From NCBI RefSeq assembly GCF_900499075.1, contig NZ_UIHC01000031.1, forward strand, positions 1-39,139: DNA of 39,139 bases. Reading direction: 5' to 3'. The position numbers were made by a program, and so were the translations under genes. The stretch comes from Roseinatronobacter ekhonensis. Its GTDB lineage: Bacteria; Pseudomonadota; Alphaproteobacteria; Rhodobacterales; Rhodobacteraceae. Below, piece after piece: positions 1-9,179 of the stretch (the stretch's first letter is position 1; each line of letters opens with the position of its first letter). The notes under the pieces are model-generated. The model searched no databases and had not been told where the DNA came from. It saw only the letters and a program-made list of their open reading frames with translations.

Positions 1-250
1 TGCAACCTCATCTCCCACCATGATAACCAAAACAGCCCAATCTCGAACCGTCCCAGCCAACCAGCAACGTCCCCGCCGCCGGTGAAGCGCTATCTAGGCA
101 ATCCAAACAATACACGCAACAGGAAAATGACATGTAGGGCGGAAAAAGTTGTAAATGCCTATCGAGGCATCGGGCTTGATCCAGATCACGGCACCAAAGG
201 ATCTGTCGAGTAAGCTCATTCACAGCCACGCATAATCGAAAGGGAATTCC

Positions 251-691
251 ATGTTCTACAAAGCCATGACACTGACAGCGGCGCTGGTCCTTGCAAGTCC
301 GGCCCATGCGGACGGGTTTTTCACGGTAGAGGCCGAAGGATCGTTTGACGATGTCGTCTTTGCCGTGGAACTGGCAATCACGGGCCAGGGTTTGGTGATC
401 GATTCGGTGAATCATATCGGCGCAATGCTCGCCCGCACCAAGGAAGATGTCGGCGGCACGAAGGATTTGTTCGCCGGTGCGCAGGTAATGTCGTTCTGTT
501 CGGCCGATGTGTCACGGCAGGTGATGGAAGCCGATTTGATGAACATCCAGTATTGTCCATATGGGATTTATGTCTTTGAGCCTGCCGAAGAGGGTGCTTC
601 CGTGACAATCGGGTATCGTGAATACAGCGACCGCAGCATGCAACCGGTGAACTACCTGTTGCAGCAAATAGTTGCGGATGCTGCGAATTGA
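251..691 (+). CDS. Secreted DUF302-domain protein
   Basis: A 146-residue protein with a clear Sec signal peptide (MFYKAMTLTAALVLASPAHA, cleavage near residue 20). The rest matches the DUF302 pattern: a beta-alpha fold starting with a 'GLVIDSVNHIGAM' segment, a central 'GAQVMSFCSADVSRQVMEAD' stretch and a 'NIQYCPYGIYVFE' strand. The two cysteines of the mature part may be a pair. The family's biochemical role is not established; members are often periplasmic. The start is chosen for the AAAGGGA ribosome site about 6 bases upstream and the signal peptide directly after. It is monocistronic: a strong hairpin terminator follows at 737-769. The family assignment is by eye from these segments. Confidence 0.8.
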   Translation: MFYKAMTLTAALVLASPAHADGFFTVEAEGSFDDVVFAVELAITGQGLVIDSVNHIGAMLARTKEDVGGTKDLFAGAQVMSFCSADVSRQVMEADLMNIQYCPYGIYVFEPAEEGASVTIGYREYSDRSMQPVNYLLQQIVADAAN

Positions 692-736
692 TCGCAGATC
701 AATCACACAGAGACACGTTCACTTGATTTGAAACAG

Positions 737-769
737 ATCGCCGCGCAGGCTTAGTTGCGCGGCGATTTT
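737..769 (+). terminator. Intrinsic terminator after the DUF302 gene
   Basis: A perfect 11-bp stem (737-747 with 756-766, arms ATCGCCGCGCA and TGCGCGGCGAT) with an 8-base loop, followed by a short T run. It lies 46 bases after the DUF302 stop and before the fasciclin gene, so the two secreted-protein genes are probably separate transcripts. Confidence 0.75.
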
Positions 770-865
770 CGTCAAGCCACTCCAGTCGAGTTTTTTGAAC
801 ATCCGGCTTGGTGCATGCTGCGTAGTCTCAACGTCATTACGGAAATGACCAACGGAGGTTACATT

Positions 866-1339
866 ATGTTCAAGAGCACTCTTGGCGGCGCTGCCGTCGC
901 ACTCGCACTGGCCACCCCGTCTTTCGCGAATGGGGATACCGGCACCATTGTCGACATCGCAGCAGGCGACGACCGCTTTGAAACACTGGTCGCTGCCGTC
1001 ACCGCAGCCGGTCTGGTCGAGACACTATCGGGCGAAGGACCGTTTACCGTATTCGCGCCCACTGATGATGCCTTCGCGGCCCTGCCCGAAGGTACTGTGG
1101 AAGCGCTGCTCAACGACATCCCGACGCTGACCGGCATTCTGACCTATCACGTCGTGCCAGGCGCCGTCATGTCCGGTGACCTGAGCGATGGCATGATGCC
1201 CGCAACCGTCAATGGACAGACTGTCAGCATTGGCGTGGGCGAAGGCGTTACTGTCGACGGTGCCAATGTCATCATCGCGGATATTGAAGCATCAAACGGT
1301 GTGATCCACGTGATCGACTCGGTCATTCTGCCCGAGTGA
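866..1339 (+). CDS. Secreted fasciclin (FAS1) domain protein
   Basis: A 157-residue secreted protein with one FAS1 domain. The signal peptide is [21 protein letters not shown]. The FAS1 H1 box is seen as '[17 protein letters not shown]' and the H2 region as '[18 protein letters not shown]'; the domain closes with '[15 protein letters not shown]'. FAS1 proteins are usually adhesion or surface-associated; the bacterial role is not well defined. An upstream in-frame start at 755 is possible, but the start at 866 has a GGAGG ribosome site 6-7 bases ahead and opens directly with the signal peptide, so it is preferred. It converges on hemE, with a shared hairpin in the gap. Confidence 0.9.
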   Translation: MFKSTLGGAAVALALATPSFANGDTGTIVDIAAGDDRFETLVAAVTAAGLVETLSGEGPFTVFAPTDDAFAALPEGTVEALLNDIPTLTGILTYHVVPGAVMSGDLSDGMMPATVNGQTVSIGVGEGVTVDGANVIIADIEASNGVIHVIDSVILPE

Positions 1340-1362
1340 TCGCATCTGGACTAGAAATGCAG

Positions 1363-1388
1363 CGGGCGGCCTTTGTGGCCGCCCGTTT
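1363..1388. terminator. Hairpin between convergent fasciclin gene and hemE
   Basis: A perfect 9-bp inverted repeat (CGGGCGGCC at 1363-1371, GGCCGCCCG at 1377-1385) with a 5-base loop, followed by TTT on the plus strand. It sits in the 54-base gap between two convergent genes, so it probably ends the fasciclin transcript and may serve hemE as well. The T run is short. Confidence 0.65.
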
Positions 1389-1393
1389 GCATC

Positions 1394-2428
1394 TCAGGAC
1401 TTAAAGCTGCGGACCGTTTCAATCATCAGCGCGACATTTTCAGGGTCGGCATCGGGGGTGATCCCGTGGCCAAGGTTGAAAATATGGGGCCCGTTGCGCA
1501 AACCCGCGACAACTTTCCGCGTCTCGTCGATCAGGTCCTGTCCGCCGGTCACCATATGGCGCGATGCGAGGTTGCCCTGCACGCAGCCGTCGCATTGCAC
1601 ATTCGCGGCGGCCCATTCGGGCGTAACGGAATCGTCGAGCGCGACGCAATCGGCACCGCTCGCCTTGTGAAAGCCGATATAATTTTCGCCGCCCTCGCGC
1701 GGGAAGGCAATAACGGGGATGCCGGGGTGGCGCGCTTTCAAAGCGTCGATGATCCGCTTGGTGGGCGTGAGCGCGTATTTCAGGAACGCATCGCCCTTGA
1801 GCGAGCCTGCCCAACTGTCGAAAATCTTGACCACTTCCGCGCCCGCGTCGATCTGCATGGACAGGTATTCGATGGTGGCTTCGGTGATCCGGTCGATCAG
1901 CGCATCAAACACCTCTGGCGCGCCCTCGCGCAGAGCATGGGCCGGGCCTTGGTCCTTGGTGCCGCGCCCGGCAATCATATAGGTGGCCACCGTCCACGGC
2001 GCACCGGCAAAACCGATGAGCGTTGTCTCTGCTGGCAGTTCGCGTGACAGGATGCGCACGGTTTCATAGATCGGGTTCAGCGTGTCATGGATTGCATCGG
2101 TCGGTTTCAGCGCATCGACCCCGGCCTGATCGGTGATTGTGGACAGGCGTGGCCCCTCGCCGGTGACAAACCACAGATCGGCCCCAAGCGCCTGCGGCAC
2201 CAGCAGAATGTCGGCGAACAGGATCGCGCCATCGAACCCGTAGCGGCGGATCGGTTGCAATGTGACCTCTGCCGCCAGTTCGGGATTGTAGCATAGCGAC
2301 AGGAAATCGCCCGCTTTCGCGCGGGTGGCGCGGTATTCGGGCAGGTAGCGACCGGCCTGGCGCATCATCCAGATGGGCGGTGTGGGCAGGGTTTCACCGG
2401 CAAGGGCGCGCAGGATGGTCTTGGTCAT
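1394..2428 (-). CDS. hemE: Uroporphyrinogen decarboxylase
   Basis: Cytosolic haem-pathway enzyme that decarboxylates the four acetate side chains of uroporphyrinogen III to give coproporphyrinogen III (EC 4.1.1.37). At 344 residues it is normal length. The first family signature, '[17 protein letters not shown]' (residues ~17-33), holds the substrate-binding arginines R24 and R28. The catalytic aspartate is D73 in '[14 protein letters not shown]', and the second signature is seen as '[18 protein letters not shown]'. The start at 2428 has AAGGAG 8 bases upstream; a longer frame to 2461 lacks support. It is divergent from hemC, which makes the next-earlier intermediate-forming step, an arrangement usual in Rhodobacteraceae. 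Confidence 0.97.
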   Translation of the reverse strand: MTKTILRALAGETLPTPPIWMMRQAGRYLPEYRATRAKAGDFLSLCYNPELAAEVTLQPIRRYGFDGAILFADILLVPQALGADLWFVTGEGPRLSTITDQAGVDALKPTDAIHDTLNPIYETVRILSRELPAETTLIGFAGAPWTVATYMIAGRGTKDQGPAHALREGAPEVFDALIDRITEATIEYLSMQIDAGAEVVKIFDSWAGSLKGDAFLKYALTPTKRIIDALKARHPGIPVIAFPREGGENYIGFHKASGADCVALDDSVTPEWAAANVQCDGCVQGNLASRHMVTGGQDLIDETRKVVAGLRNGPHIFNLGHGITPDADPENVALMIETVRSFKS

Positions 2429-2476
2429 ATGGTTTTTCTCCTTGGTCGGTATCCTCGTCACAAGTCACGCTCGAGT

Positions 2477-2482
2477 TGTCAA
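2477..2482 (-). promoter_or_regulatory. Possible -35 element for hemE
   Basis: The 109-base divergent hemE-hemC gap must hold both promoters. On the minus strand a consensus TTGACA occurs about 50 bases before the hemE start, but no good -10 is spaced correctly behind it. This is a weak call resting on the hexamer and its location. Confidence 0.25.
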
Positions 2483-2537
2483 GTCTGCTGGACAGTCTGC
2501 GCTTGTCAGAGCGCATATGCGGCGCTATTCAAACGGC

Positions 2538-3494
2538 ATGACACAGACATACCCGACCCCCGACCGACCCCTGAAAATTGGCACGCGCGGCTCTCCGCTG
2601 GCGCTCGCGCAGGCGCATGAAACGCGGCAGCGCCTGATGGCGGCGCATGATCTGCCCGAGGCGGCGTTCGAGATCATGGTCATCAAGACCACGGGCGATG
2701 ATCGCACGCTGATCGACGCGGACCGCCCGCTCAAGGAAATCGGGAACAAGGGTCTGTTCACCAAGGAAATCGAAGAGGCGATGGTCGCAGGGCGCATCGA
2801 CATTGCCGTGCATTCGATGAAGGATATGCCGACAGAACAGCCCGACGGGCTGACACTGGGATGCTCCCTGCCGCGCGAGGATACGCGCGACGCCTTCATT
2901 TCGCCAAATGCAGCCGGCATTGCCGATCTTCCTGCCGGAGCAGTCGTCGGCTCGTCATCCCTGCGGCGCCGCGCGCAACTTCTGAACAAGCGGCCCGACC
3001 TGAAGGTCGTGGAATTTCGCGGCAATGTGCAGACTCGGCTGAAAAAGCTGCATGACGGCGTGGCCGATTGCACATTTCTAGCCATGGCGGGGCTGCGGCG
3101 GCTGGGGATGAGCGATCTGGCCAATGGCGGGATCGAACCCGAGGACATGCTGCCTGCGATTGCCCAAGGCGCGATCGGGATAGAATGGCGCTTGACCGAT
3201 ACCGCCACCGCGGAGTTGCTTGTGCCCTTGCATGACACGCCGACAGGGCAACGGCTGGATGCCGAACGCGCGTTTCTGGCGGGACTGGATGGGTCGTGCG
3301 AGACACCCATTGCAGGGCTGGCATTGATCGAGGGTGATGACATCTGGCTGCGCGGCGAAATCCTGCGGCCCGATGGCTCGCAAAAGCTGTCAACCGAAGG
3401 GCGCGCTCTGCTGGCTGACGGGGCCGCCTTGGGCCGCGAACTGGCGGCAGAGCTGCGCGGACGTGCGCCTGCCGGGTTCTTCGACTGGATGTGA
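2538..3494 (+). CDS. hemC: Hydroxymethylbilane synthase (porphobilinogen deaminase)
   Basis: Cytosolic enzyme that joins four porphobilinogen units into hydroxymethylbilane (EC 2.5.1.61). The 318 residues open with 'PLKIGTRGSPLALAQA'. The catalytic aspartate is D96 in 'AVHSMKDMPTE', the arginine-rich substrate loop is 'GSSSLRRRAQLL', and the cysteine that carries the dipyrromethane cofactor is C254 in 'GLDGSCETPIAG'. The frame is open back to 2373, but that extension overlaps hemE. The start at 2538 fits the family N-terminus; 2517 is the alternative. Neither start has a strong ribosome site. It converges on murC. Confidence 0.96.
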   Translation: MTQTYPTPDRPLKIGTRGSPLALAQAHETRQRLMAAHDLPEAAFEIMVIKTTGDDRTLIDADRPLKEIGNKGLFTKEIEEAMVAGRIDIAVHSMKDMPTEQPDGLTLGCSLPREDTRDAFISPNAAGIADLPAGAVVGSSSLRRRAQLLNKRPDLKVVEFRGNVQTRLKKLHDGVADCTFLAMAGLRRLGMSDLANGGIEPEDMLPAIAQGAIGIEWRLTDTATAELLVPLHDTPTGQRLDAERAFLAGLDGSCETPIAGLALIEGDDIWLRGEILRPDGSQKLSTEGRALLADGAALGRELAAELRGRAPAGFFDWM

Positions 3495-3567
3495 CGGAAG
3501 CGGCGTTTTGCTCACGAGCCGCACTGCTCTGATCACCCGCTTTGGCGCGATTCCGAAACCGACGGCG

Positions 3568-4977
3568 TCAGGCCGCAGCTTTCAGCCGCGGCACCAGACC
3601 ATGCGCCCAGCCGGAAATCGTGCCTGCGCCAAGGCAGACGACCATGTCGCCCGGTTTGGCATGGGCGCGCACCAGCGCTTCCAAGGCTTCCTCGGTATCC
3701 ACTGCTTGCGCGTTGCGGTGGCCATGCGCGGCAAGGCCCGTCAACAGGTTATCGCGGCTCGCACCCGGAATCGGGTCTTCACCCGCCGCATAGACCGGGG
3801 CAATGCCCACGACATCGGCCTCGTTGAAACAGGTGCAGAAATCCTCGAACAGGTTCGACAGGCGCGTGTAGCGGTGCGGTTGATGCACGGCGATTACCCG
3901 CCCTGTGCCGCCCAAAGCCTGACGCGCGGCGCGCAGCACGGCGGCAATTTCCACCGGATGGTGACCGTAATCGTCGATTATTGTGACACCATCGACCACA
4001 CCGACACGGGTAAAGCGGCGGTTGACGCCACCAAACTTGGCAAGGGCCGAGCGGATCTCTGCCGCGTTCATACCCAGATGGCGTGCGGCAGCCACGGCGG
4101 AGAGCGCGTTCGACACGTTGTGATCGCCCGGCATCGGCAGGCTGCACCCGTCGATCACGCGATCCTCGTCTTGCAACGCAATATCGAACTGCGCCACGCC
4201 TGCATCATAGCGCAGATTGATCGCGCGAATATCGGCTTGCGCGTTGAACCCGAAGGTCACGACGCGGCGGTCGGTCAGTTTCGCGACCAGCGATTGCACT
4301 TCGGCATGGTCGGTGCAGCAAATGGCCAGCCCGTAAAACGGAATCCCGCTGACAAAATCATAAAAGCCCTGACGCAGCGCATCGAAACTGCCCCAATGTT
4401 CCATATGTTCGGGGTCTATGTTGGTCACAATGGCAATGGTCGCAGGCAACCGGTTGAAGCTGCCATCGGATTCGTCCGCTTCGACCACCATCCATTCGCC
4501 TTCACCCGCGCGCGCGTTGGACCCGTAGGCGTGAATAACGCCGCCATTGATGACAGTGGGGTCCAGCCCGCCCTCGTCCAGAAGGGCCGCGACCATGGTG
4601 GTGGTCGTGGTCTTGCCATGTGTCCCCGCAACGGCAATATTCGAGCGCAGGCGCATCAACTCTGCCAGCATCTCTGCCCGCCGCACGACCGGAAGACCGG
4701 CGCGGCGCGCCTCTTGCAATTCGGGGTTGTCGGGTTTGATCGCGGTCGACACCACGATCACCGCCGCCGCACCGATATTTTCCGCGCGTTGCCCGATGAA
4801 CACCTCTGCCCCAAGGCTTTCCAGTCTTGCGATGATGGGCGATTCTTTCAGGTCAGACCCCTGAACGCGGTAGCCATGGGTCATCAGAACTTCGGCGATC
4901 CCCGACATGCCAATGCCGCCAATACCAATGAAATGGATCGGGCCAATATCTGTGGGCAATTTGGTTGCAGGGCTCAT
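3568..4977 (-). CDS. murC: UDP-N-acetylmuramate--L-alanine ligase
   Basis: Cytosolic Mur ligase that adds L-alanine to UDP-N-acetylmuramic acid using ATP (EC 6.3.2.8). It has 469 residues. The N-terminal UDP-binding domain shows '[17 protein letters not shown]' (residues ~15-31), the ATP P-loop is '[11 protein letters not shown]' (~117-127), and the central domain has '[12 protein letters not shown]'. The C-terminal domain includes '[10 protein letters not shown]'. The start at 4977 overlaps the murG stop by 4 bases (ATGA), with AAAGGAC ahead, so the two are translationally coupled. murC is the last gene of the block: murB, ddl and ftsQAZ, which usually follow in relatives, are absent and hemC converges instead. 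Confidence 0.96.
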   Translation of the reverse strand: MSPATKLPTDIGPIHFIGIGGIGMSGIAEVLMTHGYRVQGSDLKESPIIARLESLGAEVFIGQRAENIGAAAVIVVSTAIKPDNPELQEARRAGLPVVRRAEMLAELMRLRSNIAVAGTHGKTTTTTMVAALLDEGGLDPTVINGGVIHAYGSNARAGEGEWMVVEADESDGSFNRLPATIAIVTNIDPEHMEHWGSFDALRQGFYDFVSGIPFYGLAICCTDHAEVQSLVAKLTDRRVVTFGFNAQADIRAINLRYDAGVAQFDIALQDEDRVIDGCSLPMPGDHNVSNALSAVAAARHLGMNAAEIRSALAKFGGVNRRFTRVGVVDGVTIIDDYGHHPVEIAAVLRAARQALGGTGRVIAVHQPHRYTRLSNLFEDFCTCFNEADVVGIAPVYAAGEDPIPGASRDNLLTGLAAHGHRNAQAVDTEEALEALVRAHAKPGDMVVCLGAGTISGWAHGLVPRLKAAA

Positions 4978-6074
4978 GGGGCGTCCTTTCGGGCCAGCGC
5001 CTCGACCAGCTCGGTCAGACGTTCGGTGGCATCCGCGCGGCCTGCGCCCAGCGCGCTTTGGGCCATCTGCGCGGCGGCATTGGGGTTGCTGAGAATGGAA
5101 TGAAGGCTGTCTGCCAGTGCTGGCGCGGTAAACTGGCTTTCGGGAAAGACCACAGCCGCATCCACACCGCCCAGCATCCGCGCATTGGCGGCCTGGTGGT
5201 TCGCCGCAGCCGCAGCATAGGGCACCAGCACCGACGGGCGGCCAATGACCGAAATATCGGCCACAGAGGACGCGCCCGCACGGCTGATGACCAATTGGCA
5301 TTCCGACAACCGGCGCGGGATGTCAGCGAAAAACGGGGCAATCTCGGCCTTCACGCCGCCTGCTTCATAAGCGCCGACCACGCGCTCCATGTCTTCTTCG
5401 CGCGCCTGATGGGCCACGGTCAGATTGCGCTTGAGCGCGTCAGGCAAAGCGCTGATCGCCTCTGGCACAACGTCGGACAGAATGCGCGCGCCTTGGCTAC
5501 CGCCGATGACCAGAAGGTCCATCGGGTAATCGCCCGGCGCAATGTAACCGGCGCCCGCGCGTTCCAGCACCGATGCGCGCACCGGGTTGCCGGTAAATTC
5601 CGCATTCAGGCCATCCGCCCCTTGCGTTGGCCAAGTGCCGCAAGCCAGCTTGTTCACACGGCGTGCAAAAATCTGGTTCACGCGGCCCAGCACGCCATTC
5701 TGTTCGTGGATGATGCGTGGCACGCGCAACAGCCACGCCGCACCCAGCGCCGGGATGGACGGGTAGCCGCCGAAGCCGACCACGGCTTTCGGGCGGTCCA
5801 GAACCATGCCGAACGCCGCGCCCAGGACGCCCAAGGCCAGCTTGAAAGGCACTTTCAGTTTTTCCGCCATGCCACCGCGCGCAAAGGTCGCCGCGCTGAC
5901 GGTGTCCACACGCACGGCCTCGGGAAAGCCGCCTGCGTAGCGTGCCCCGCGTGCATCGGTCGACAGTTTGACCCGCCAGCCGCGCGCCAGCAGCGATTCC
6001 GCAAGCGCCTGCGCGGGAAACATGTGCCCGCCGGTTCCGCCTGCGGCGATCAGTATGAGCGGTGACTTGGCCAT
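4974..6074 (-). CDS. murG: Lipid II synthase MurG (GlcNAc transferase)
   Basis: Membrane-associated GT28 enzyme on the cytoplasmic face that transfers GlcNAc from UDP-GlcNAc to lipid I, forming lipid II (EC 2.4.1.227). It has 366 residues. The first glycine loop is '[12 protein letters not shown]' near the N-terminus, followed by '[12 protein letters not shown]' and '[12 protein letters not shown]'. The donor-side domain has '[14 protein letters not shown]' and '[16 protein letters not shown]', ending with 'ANHQAANA'. It starts 14 bases after the ftsW stop, with CAGGGAG as ribosome site, and overlaps murC by 4 bases. Confidence 0.96.
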   Translation of the reverse strand: MAKSPLILIAAGGTGGHMFPAQALAESLLARGWRVKLSTDARGARYAGGFPEAVRVDTVSAATFARGGMAEKLKVPFKLALGVLGAAFGMVLDRPKAVVGFGGYPSIPALGAAWLLRVPRIIHEQNGVLGRVNQIFARRVNKLACGTWPTQGADGLNAEFTGNPVRASVLERAGAGYIAPGDYPMDLLVIGGSQGARILSDVVPEAISALPDALKRNLTVAHQAREEDMERVVGAYEAGGVKAEIAPFFADIPRRLSECQLVISRAGASSVADISVIGRPSVLVPYAAAAANHQAANARMLGGVDAAVVFPESQFTAPALADSLHSILSNPNAAAQMAQSALGAGRADATERLTELVEALARKDAP

Positions 6075-6088
6075 AAATGCTCCCTGCC

Positions 6089-7252
6089 CTATCCGCGCCG
6101 CGCGAGGATGTCGCCCATCTCGCCCTGCGGGCGATGACGCGTGAGTGCCAGAAGCATACCGATTGCAATCCCTGTCGCAAGCAACGACGATCCGCCATAG
6201 CTGACCAGTGGCAAAGTCATGCCTTTGGCAGGCAACAGCCGGACCGCGACCCCCATGTTGATCATGGCCTGCAAGCTGAACACGACGACAATGCCAATAC
6301 CCGCCAGACGGATAAACGTGTCACGCTCGCGCATCAATCGAAAGACAGAGCGCAGAAAGATCGTGGCGTACAACCCGATAATGAATACCACTAGGATCAA
6401 CCCGTATTCTTCGGCGGCAACCGCGATGATGAAATCGGTATGAGCGTCAGGCAGGGACCACTTGACCCGCCCCTCGCCCAGACCCGTGCCGAAAAACCCG
6501 CCTTCCGAGATGGCATTTTGTGCATAACCCATCTGGGTGCGCGGATCGACCTCTGCACTCAGGAAACCGTCGATGCGGCGCGCGAAATGCTCGGAATTCT
6601 GATAGGCGACATAGCCGCCGGCAACCGCCAGCGCGGCAAGGCCCGTGAGCAGGACAATAGGCGCTCCGGCGATGAAATATACCACCATCCAACCTGCGCC
6701 AACCAGCGCGGCTTGCCCGAAATCGGGTTGAATGACCAGTAGCCCCACCACCAGAAGCGTGACACCGAAAGACAGCGCCCGCCCCGGCGGCCCGCCGACA
6801 TCGGAACTTGCTGCCATCAGCCAAGCGGCGAAAACCGCCAACATGGGTTTCAGAAATTCCGATGGCTGGATGGAGCCTATTCCAAAGCTATACCAGCGCA
6901 CGGCTCCTTTGCCGAAATCGGTGCCAAGAAAAGGCAACAGGATCAGCCCCACCAAGGTCAGCAAAAAGCCAAGCGTCGCGAACCGGCGCACCCTTTCAGG
7001 TGATGCCATGGAAATCAGCAGCATGGCGACAACACCAAGGCCCCCGAACATGACCTGCCGTTCAACATAGTAAAACGGCTCCAGCCCGTTGCGCTGCGCC
7101 AACGGCGGAGAGGCCGCAAGGCCCAGCAAAATTCCCACGGCCATCAGCAAAAGCACCGATGTCAGTGTCATCTTGTCGATCGTGCGCCACCAGCGCGGCA
7201 GAATCGGATCTTCCACGCGCAAAGGCGTGGCACCGTAGACCATTTCTGTCAT
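6089..7252 (-). CDS. ftsW: Septal peptidoglycan glycosyltransferase FtsW
   Basis: SEDS-family integral membrane protein that polymerises lipid II at the division septum with its partner class B PBP. It has 387 residues and about ten hydrophobic segments, starting near residue 30. Family marks include '[15 protein letters not shown]', 'IQPDFGQA', '[12 protein letters not shown]' (the extracytoplasmic loop between late helices) and the C-terminal signature '[21 protein letters not shown]'. It heads a three-gene minus-strand unit with murG and murC. murD and mraY, normally upstream in the dcw cluster, are missing; the neighbour upstream is the unrelated sulfosugar-type operon. Confidence 0.95.
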   Translation of the reverse strand: MTEMVYGATPLRVEDPILPRWWRTIDKMTLTSVLLLMAVGILLGLAASPPLAQRNGLEPFYYVERQVMFGGLGVVAMLLISMASPERVRRFATLGFLLTLVGLILLPFLGTDFGKGAVRWYSFGIGSIQPSEFLKPMLAVFAAWLMAASSDVGGPPGRALSFGVTLLVVGLLVIQPDFGQAALVGAGWMVVYFIAGAPIVLLTGLAALAVAGGYVAYQNSEHFARRIDGFLSAEVDPRTQMGYAQNAISEGGFFGTGLGEGRVKWSLPDAHTDFIIAVAAEEYGLILVVFIIGLYATIFLRSVFRLMRERDTFIRLAGIGIVVVFSLQAMINMGVAVRLLPAKGMTLPLVSYGGSSLLATGIAIGMLLALTRHRPQGEMGDILARRG

Positions 7253-7346
7253 TAGGCTGTCCTGCTCGGGTTGCCTGCGATGCCCGTTTATCCGGGTCTG
7301 GTTGTTACACTACCGCGAAACCCAAGGCCAATCCAGCCCAAAGACA

Positions 7347-8456
7347 TCAGACTGGCACAAAGCCGCTTTCATCGACCGCCATTGCCCGCCCCGTGCGGGC
7401 TGATTCTTGCGCCGCCATGCCCATCAGAACTGCCCAAATCCCATCTTGCAACGTCACCTCGACAGCGCCCTGTCCGCGCACCACATCCGAAAAGCGCGCA
7501 TGCTGGTAGTAGGTTGACCCGTTGTGATCGCCCGCAGCGAGAAGCGCGGGATCGACAGGGATATCTATGGCGCGCGGACCTTTGGGCGCACGCGGGCTTT
7601 CGACCAGCTGTGGCACCGGCGGCGCGCCCAGATGCGCGGGCCAGAACCGGCCCGGTCCAGGCACAAGACATTCGATCTTGCCCTTGGGACCGACCGCCGC
7701 AATCTCCTCTTGGTAGCGCGCGCCCTCGGCAAACATGCACAATTCCAACATGGCCCGCGCACCGCCTTTGAAATCCACGATCACATAGGCATTGTCCCAA
7801 ATGTCGGGGGTCTGACCGTCGTAGCGCTCGTCCAGATGGTTCACGTCCTGCCCGCCCGACGCCATGATCCGCACCGGATCGTCTCGCAGCACATGGCGCA
7901 TCAGGTCAAAGAAATGGCAGCATTTTTCAACGAGCGTGCCGCCGGTTTGCGCGTTGAAACGGTTCCAGTCACCGACCTTTGGCAAAAACGGGAACCGATG
8001 TTCGCGGATAGTCAGCATCCTGATACCGCCCGTTGCATCCGCCGCAGCAGCAATCAGCGCAGCGACGGGGGGCATGTAACGGTATTCCATCGCGACCCAG
8101 ACCGGCGCATTCAAATTCAAAGCGCGCACCCGGTCCAGATCTGCCACGTCGGTGAATAGCGGCTTTTCGACCAGCACCGGGCGCGGGCGGCTTTGGGCAA
8201 TCTGCTCAAGCTGCGGCAGGTGCAGATGATTGGGGCTTGTGATGACAAGCGCATCCACATCTTCGGACGTCAAAACATCGTCCACGCTCGCGACAAAGCG
8301 CGCATCGGGCGCAATCTGCGCGGCCTGTGCCCGCATTTCCGCATCGGGCTCGAAAATTGCGCCCACATGCGCCCCTTCGATCAATGCGACGTTGCGCAGA
8401 TGTTCCTGCCCCATCATGCCACAGCCGATCATGCCGTAACAAATTGCCTTGCTCAT
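7347..8456 (-). CDS. Gfo/Idh/MocA-family NAD enzyme; candidate NAD+-dependent sulfoquinovosidase
   Basis: A 369-residue protein with an N-terminal Rossmann fold ('YGMIGCGMMGQEHL', residues ~7-20), the family lysine motif 'VLVEKP' (K98) and a C-terminal alpha/beta domain with 'GGTLVEKCCHFFDLMRH', whose H181 and D184 are in the usual catalytic positions. The fold normally oxidises sugars or cyclitols. A subgroup (GH188 type) uses transient NAD+-dependent oxidation at C3 to cleave sulfoquinovosides and occurs in sulfosugar clusters lacking a classical GH31 sulfoquinovosidase, including in Roseobacters. This gene ends an operon that has a sulfonate monooxygenase, an aldo/keto reductase and a sugar transporter but no GH31, so that role is plausible. 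It could instead be an ordinary sugar dehydrogenase. It begins 10 bases after the GntR gene. Confidence 0.7.
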   Translation of the reverse strand: MSKAICYGMIGCGMMGQEHLRNVALIEGAHVGAIFEPDAEMRAQAAQIAPDARFVASVDDVLTSEDVDALVITSPNHLHLPQLEQIAQSRPRPVLVEKPLFTDVADLDRVRALNLNAPVWVAMEYRYMPPVAALIAAAADATGGIRMLTIREHRFPFLPKVGDWNRFNAQTGGTLVEKCCHFFDLMRHVLRDDPVRIMASGGQDVNHLDERYDGQTPDIWDNAYVIVDFKGGARAMLELCMFAEGARYQEEIAAVGPKGKIECLVPGPGRFWPAHLGAPPVPQLVESPRAPKGPRAIDIPVDPALLAAGDHNGSTYYQHARFSDVVRGQGAVEVTLQDGIWAVLMGMAAQESARTGRAMAVDESGFVPV

Positions 8457-8466
8457 TTCCGTTTCC

Positions 8467-9174
8467 TTATTTCAAGCGCGAAACATAGCGCGCCACATTC
8501 GGGTCAAACCACGTCTCTGACACTTCTGCGCGCCGGTTGTCCTGACTCCAACTCAGACGCAGAATATGGCCTGCTACAGCACCGGGGCGCAGCCTGAAAC
8601 GCGTGGGCGCGAAATCGGGCACACACCCTGTGCCGATCCGGTCTTCGGCCCGCGCTATCCACAGTCCAAGCCGCGTGCGGTAATGCAGATAAAGCGATTG
8701 CGACAAATCCTCTGCACGCAAATCCTGCGCGTATGAAGCGTCGAGCCAGATCTCCTCGACTGCGGCGGGCTGGCCCGACAAAAGCCGCAAGCGGCGAATT
8801 CGGTGGGCATCGGGCGCGGCGCCGAAATCGGGCAGATGCGCGGGCTTGGGCCGACGCGCCACGTCCAGAACCTGCGCCGAGGGCAACCCCCCACCCGAAA
8901 CCAGTTCCAGCCGGAACAGTGCATAAATGCTTTCAACATCGTTCAGCGCCCGAATGTAGTTGCCCGAGCCCTGTACCCGCTCCAGCAAGCCCTTTTCTGC
9001 CAGATCCTGCAATGCCTTGCGCAACGTGCCCACTGCCACACCGAGATCGGCAGCCATCTCACGCTCCGGCGCAAGCCGTGCGCCATCCATCAACCGTCCC
9101 GCAGCGATATCGCGGATCAGCAGCTCGCTGATCTGCTGGTAGCGCGGCAAAGCCCCGCTGGGCGTGTCTTCCAT
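8467..9174 (-). CDS. GntR-family (HutC/UTRA) transcriptional regulator
   Basis: A 235-residue regulator. The N-terminal winged helix ('RYQQISELLIRDIAAGRLM' then 'LAPEREMAADLGVAVGTLRK', residues ~10-75) is typical GntR, including the wing 'ERVQGSGNYI'. The remainder, about residues 80-235, resembles a UTRA effector domain that binds a small ligand, often a sugar or sugar phosphate. The start at 9174 lies 5 bases past the ATPase stop, so it is co-transcribed with the transporter; a longer frame to 9246 would overlap the ATPase. No strong ribosome site is seen, so translation may be coupled. It probably controls its own operon, perhaps through the A+T-rich site near 15921-15945. Confidence 0.85.
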   Translation of the reverse strand: MEDTPSGALPRYQQISELLIRDIAAGRLMDGARLAPEREMAADLGVAVGTLRKALQDLAEKGLLERVQGSGNYIRALNDVESIYALFRLELVSGGGLPSAQVLDVARRPKPAHLPDFGAAPDAHRIRRLRLLSGQPAAVEEIWLDASYAQDLRAEDLSQSLYLHYRTRLGLWIARAEDRIGTGCVPDFAPTRFRLRPGAVAGHILRLSWSQDNRRAEVSETWFDPNVARYVSRLK

Positions 9175-9179
9175 GGCGC

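Noticed and set aside
155-170. Palindrome ATGCCTATCGAGGCAT before the DUF302 gene
   Set aside because: Only a 6-bp stem with no second copy or known regulator pattern; it could be chance.
1-216. A plus-strand frame open from the window edge, possibly the end of an upstream gene
   Set aside because: No motif can be read and the later codons are less G/C-rich at position 3 than those of nearby genes. A real 3' end cannot be excluded, but it is not supported.
1373-2047. A 224-codon plus-strand frame opposite hemE
   Set aside because: It is a shadow of the hemE gene, whose signatures are complete.
3334-5103. A 589-codon open frame on the plus strand opposite murC
   Set aside because: It runs through the hemC end and all of murC in antisense and has no ribosome site or family motif.
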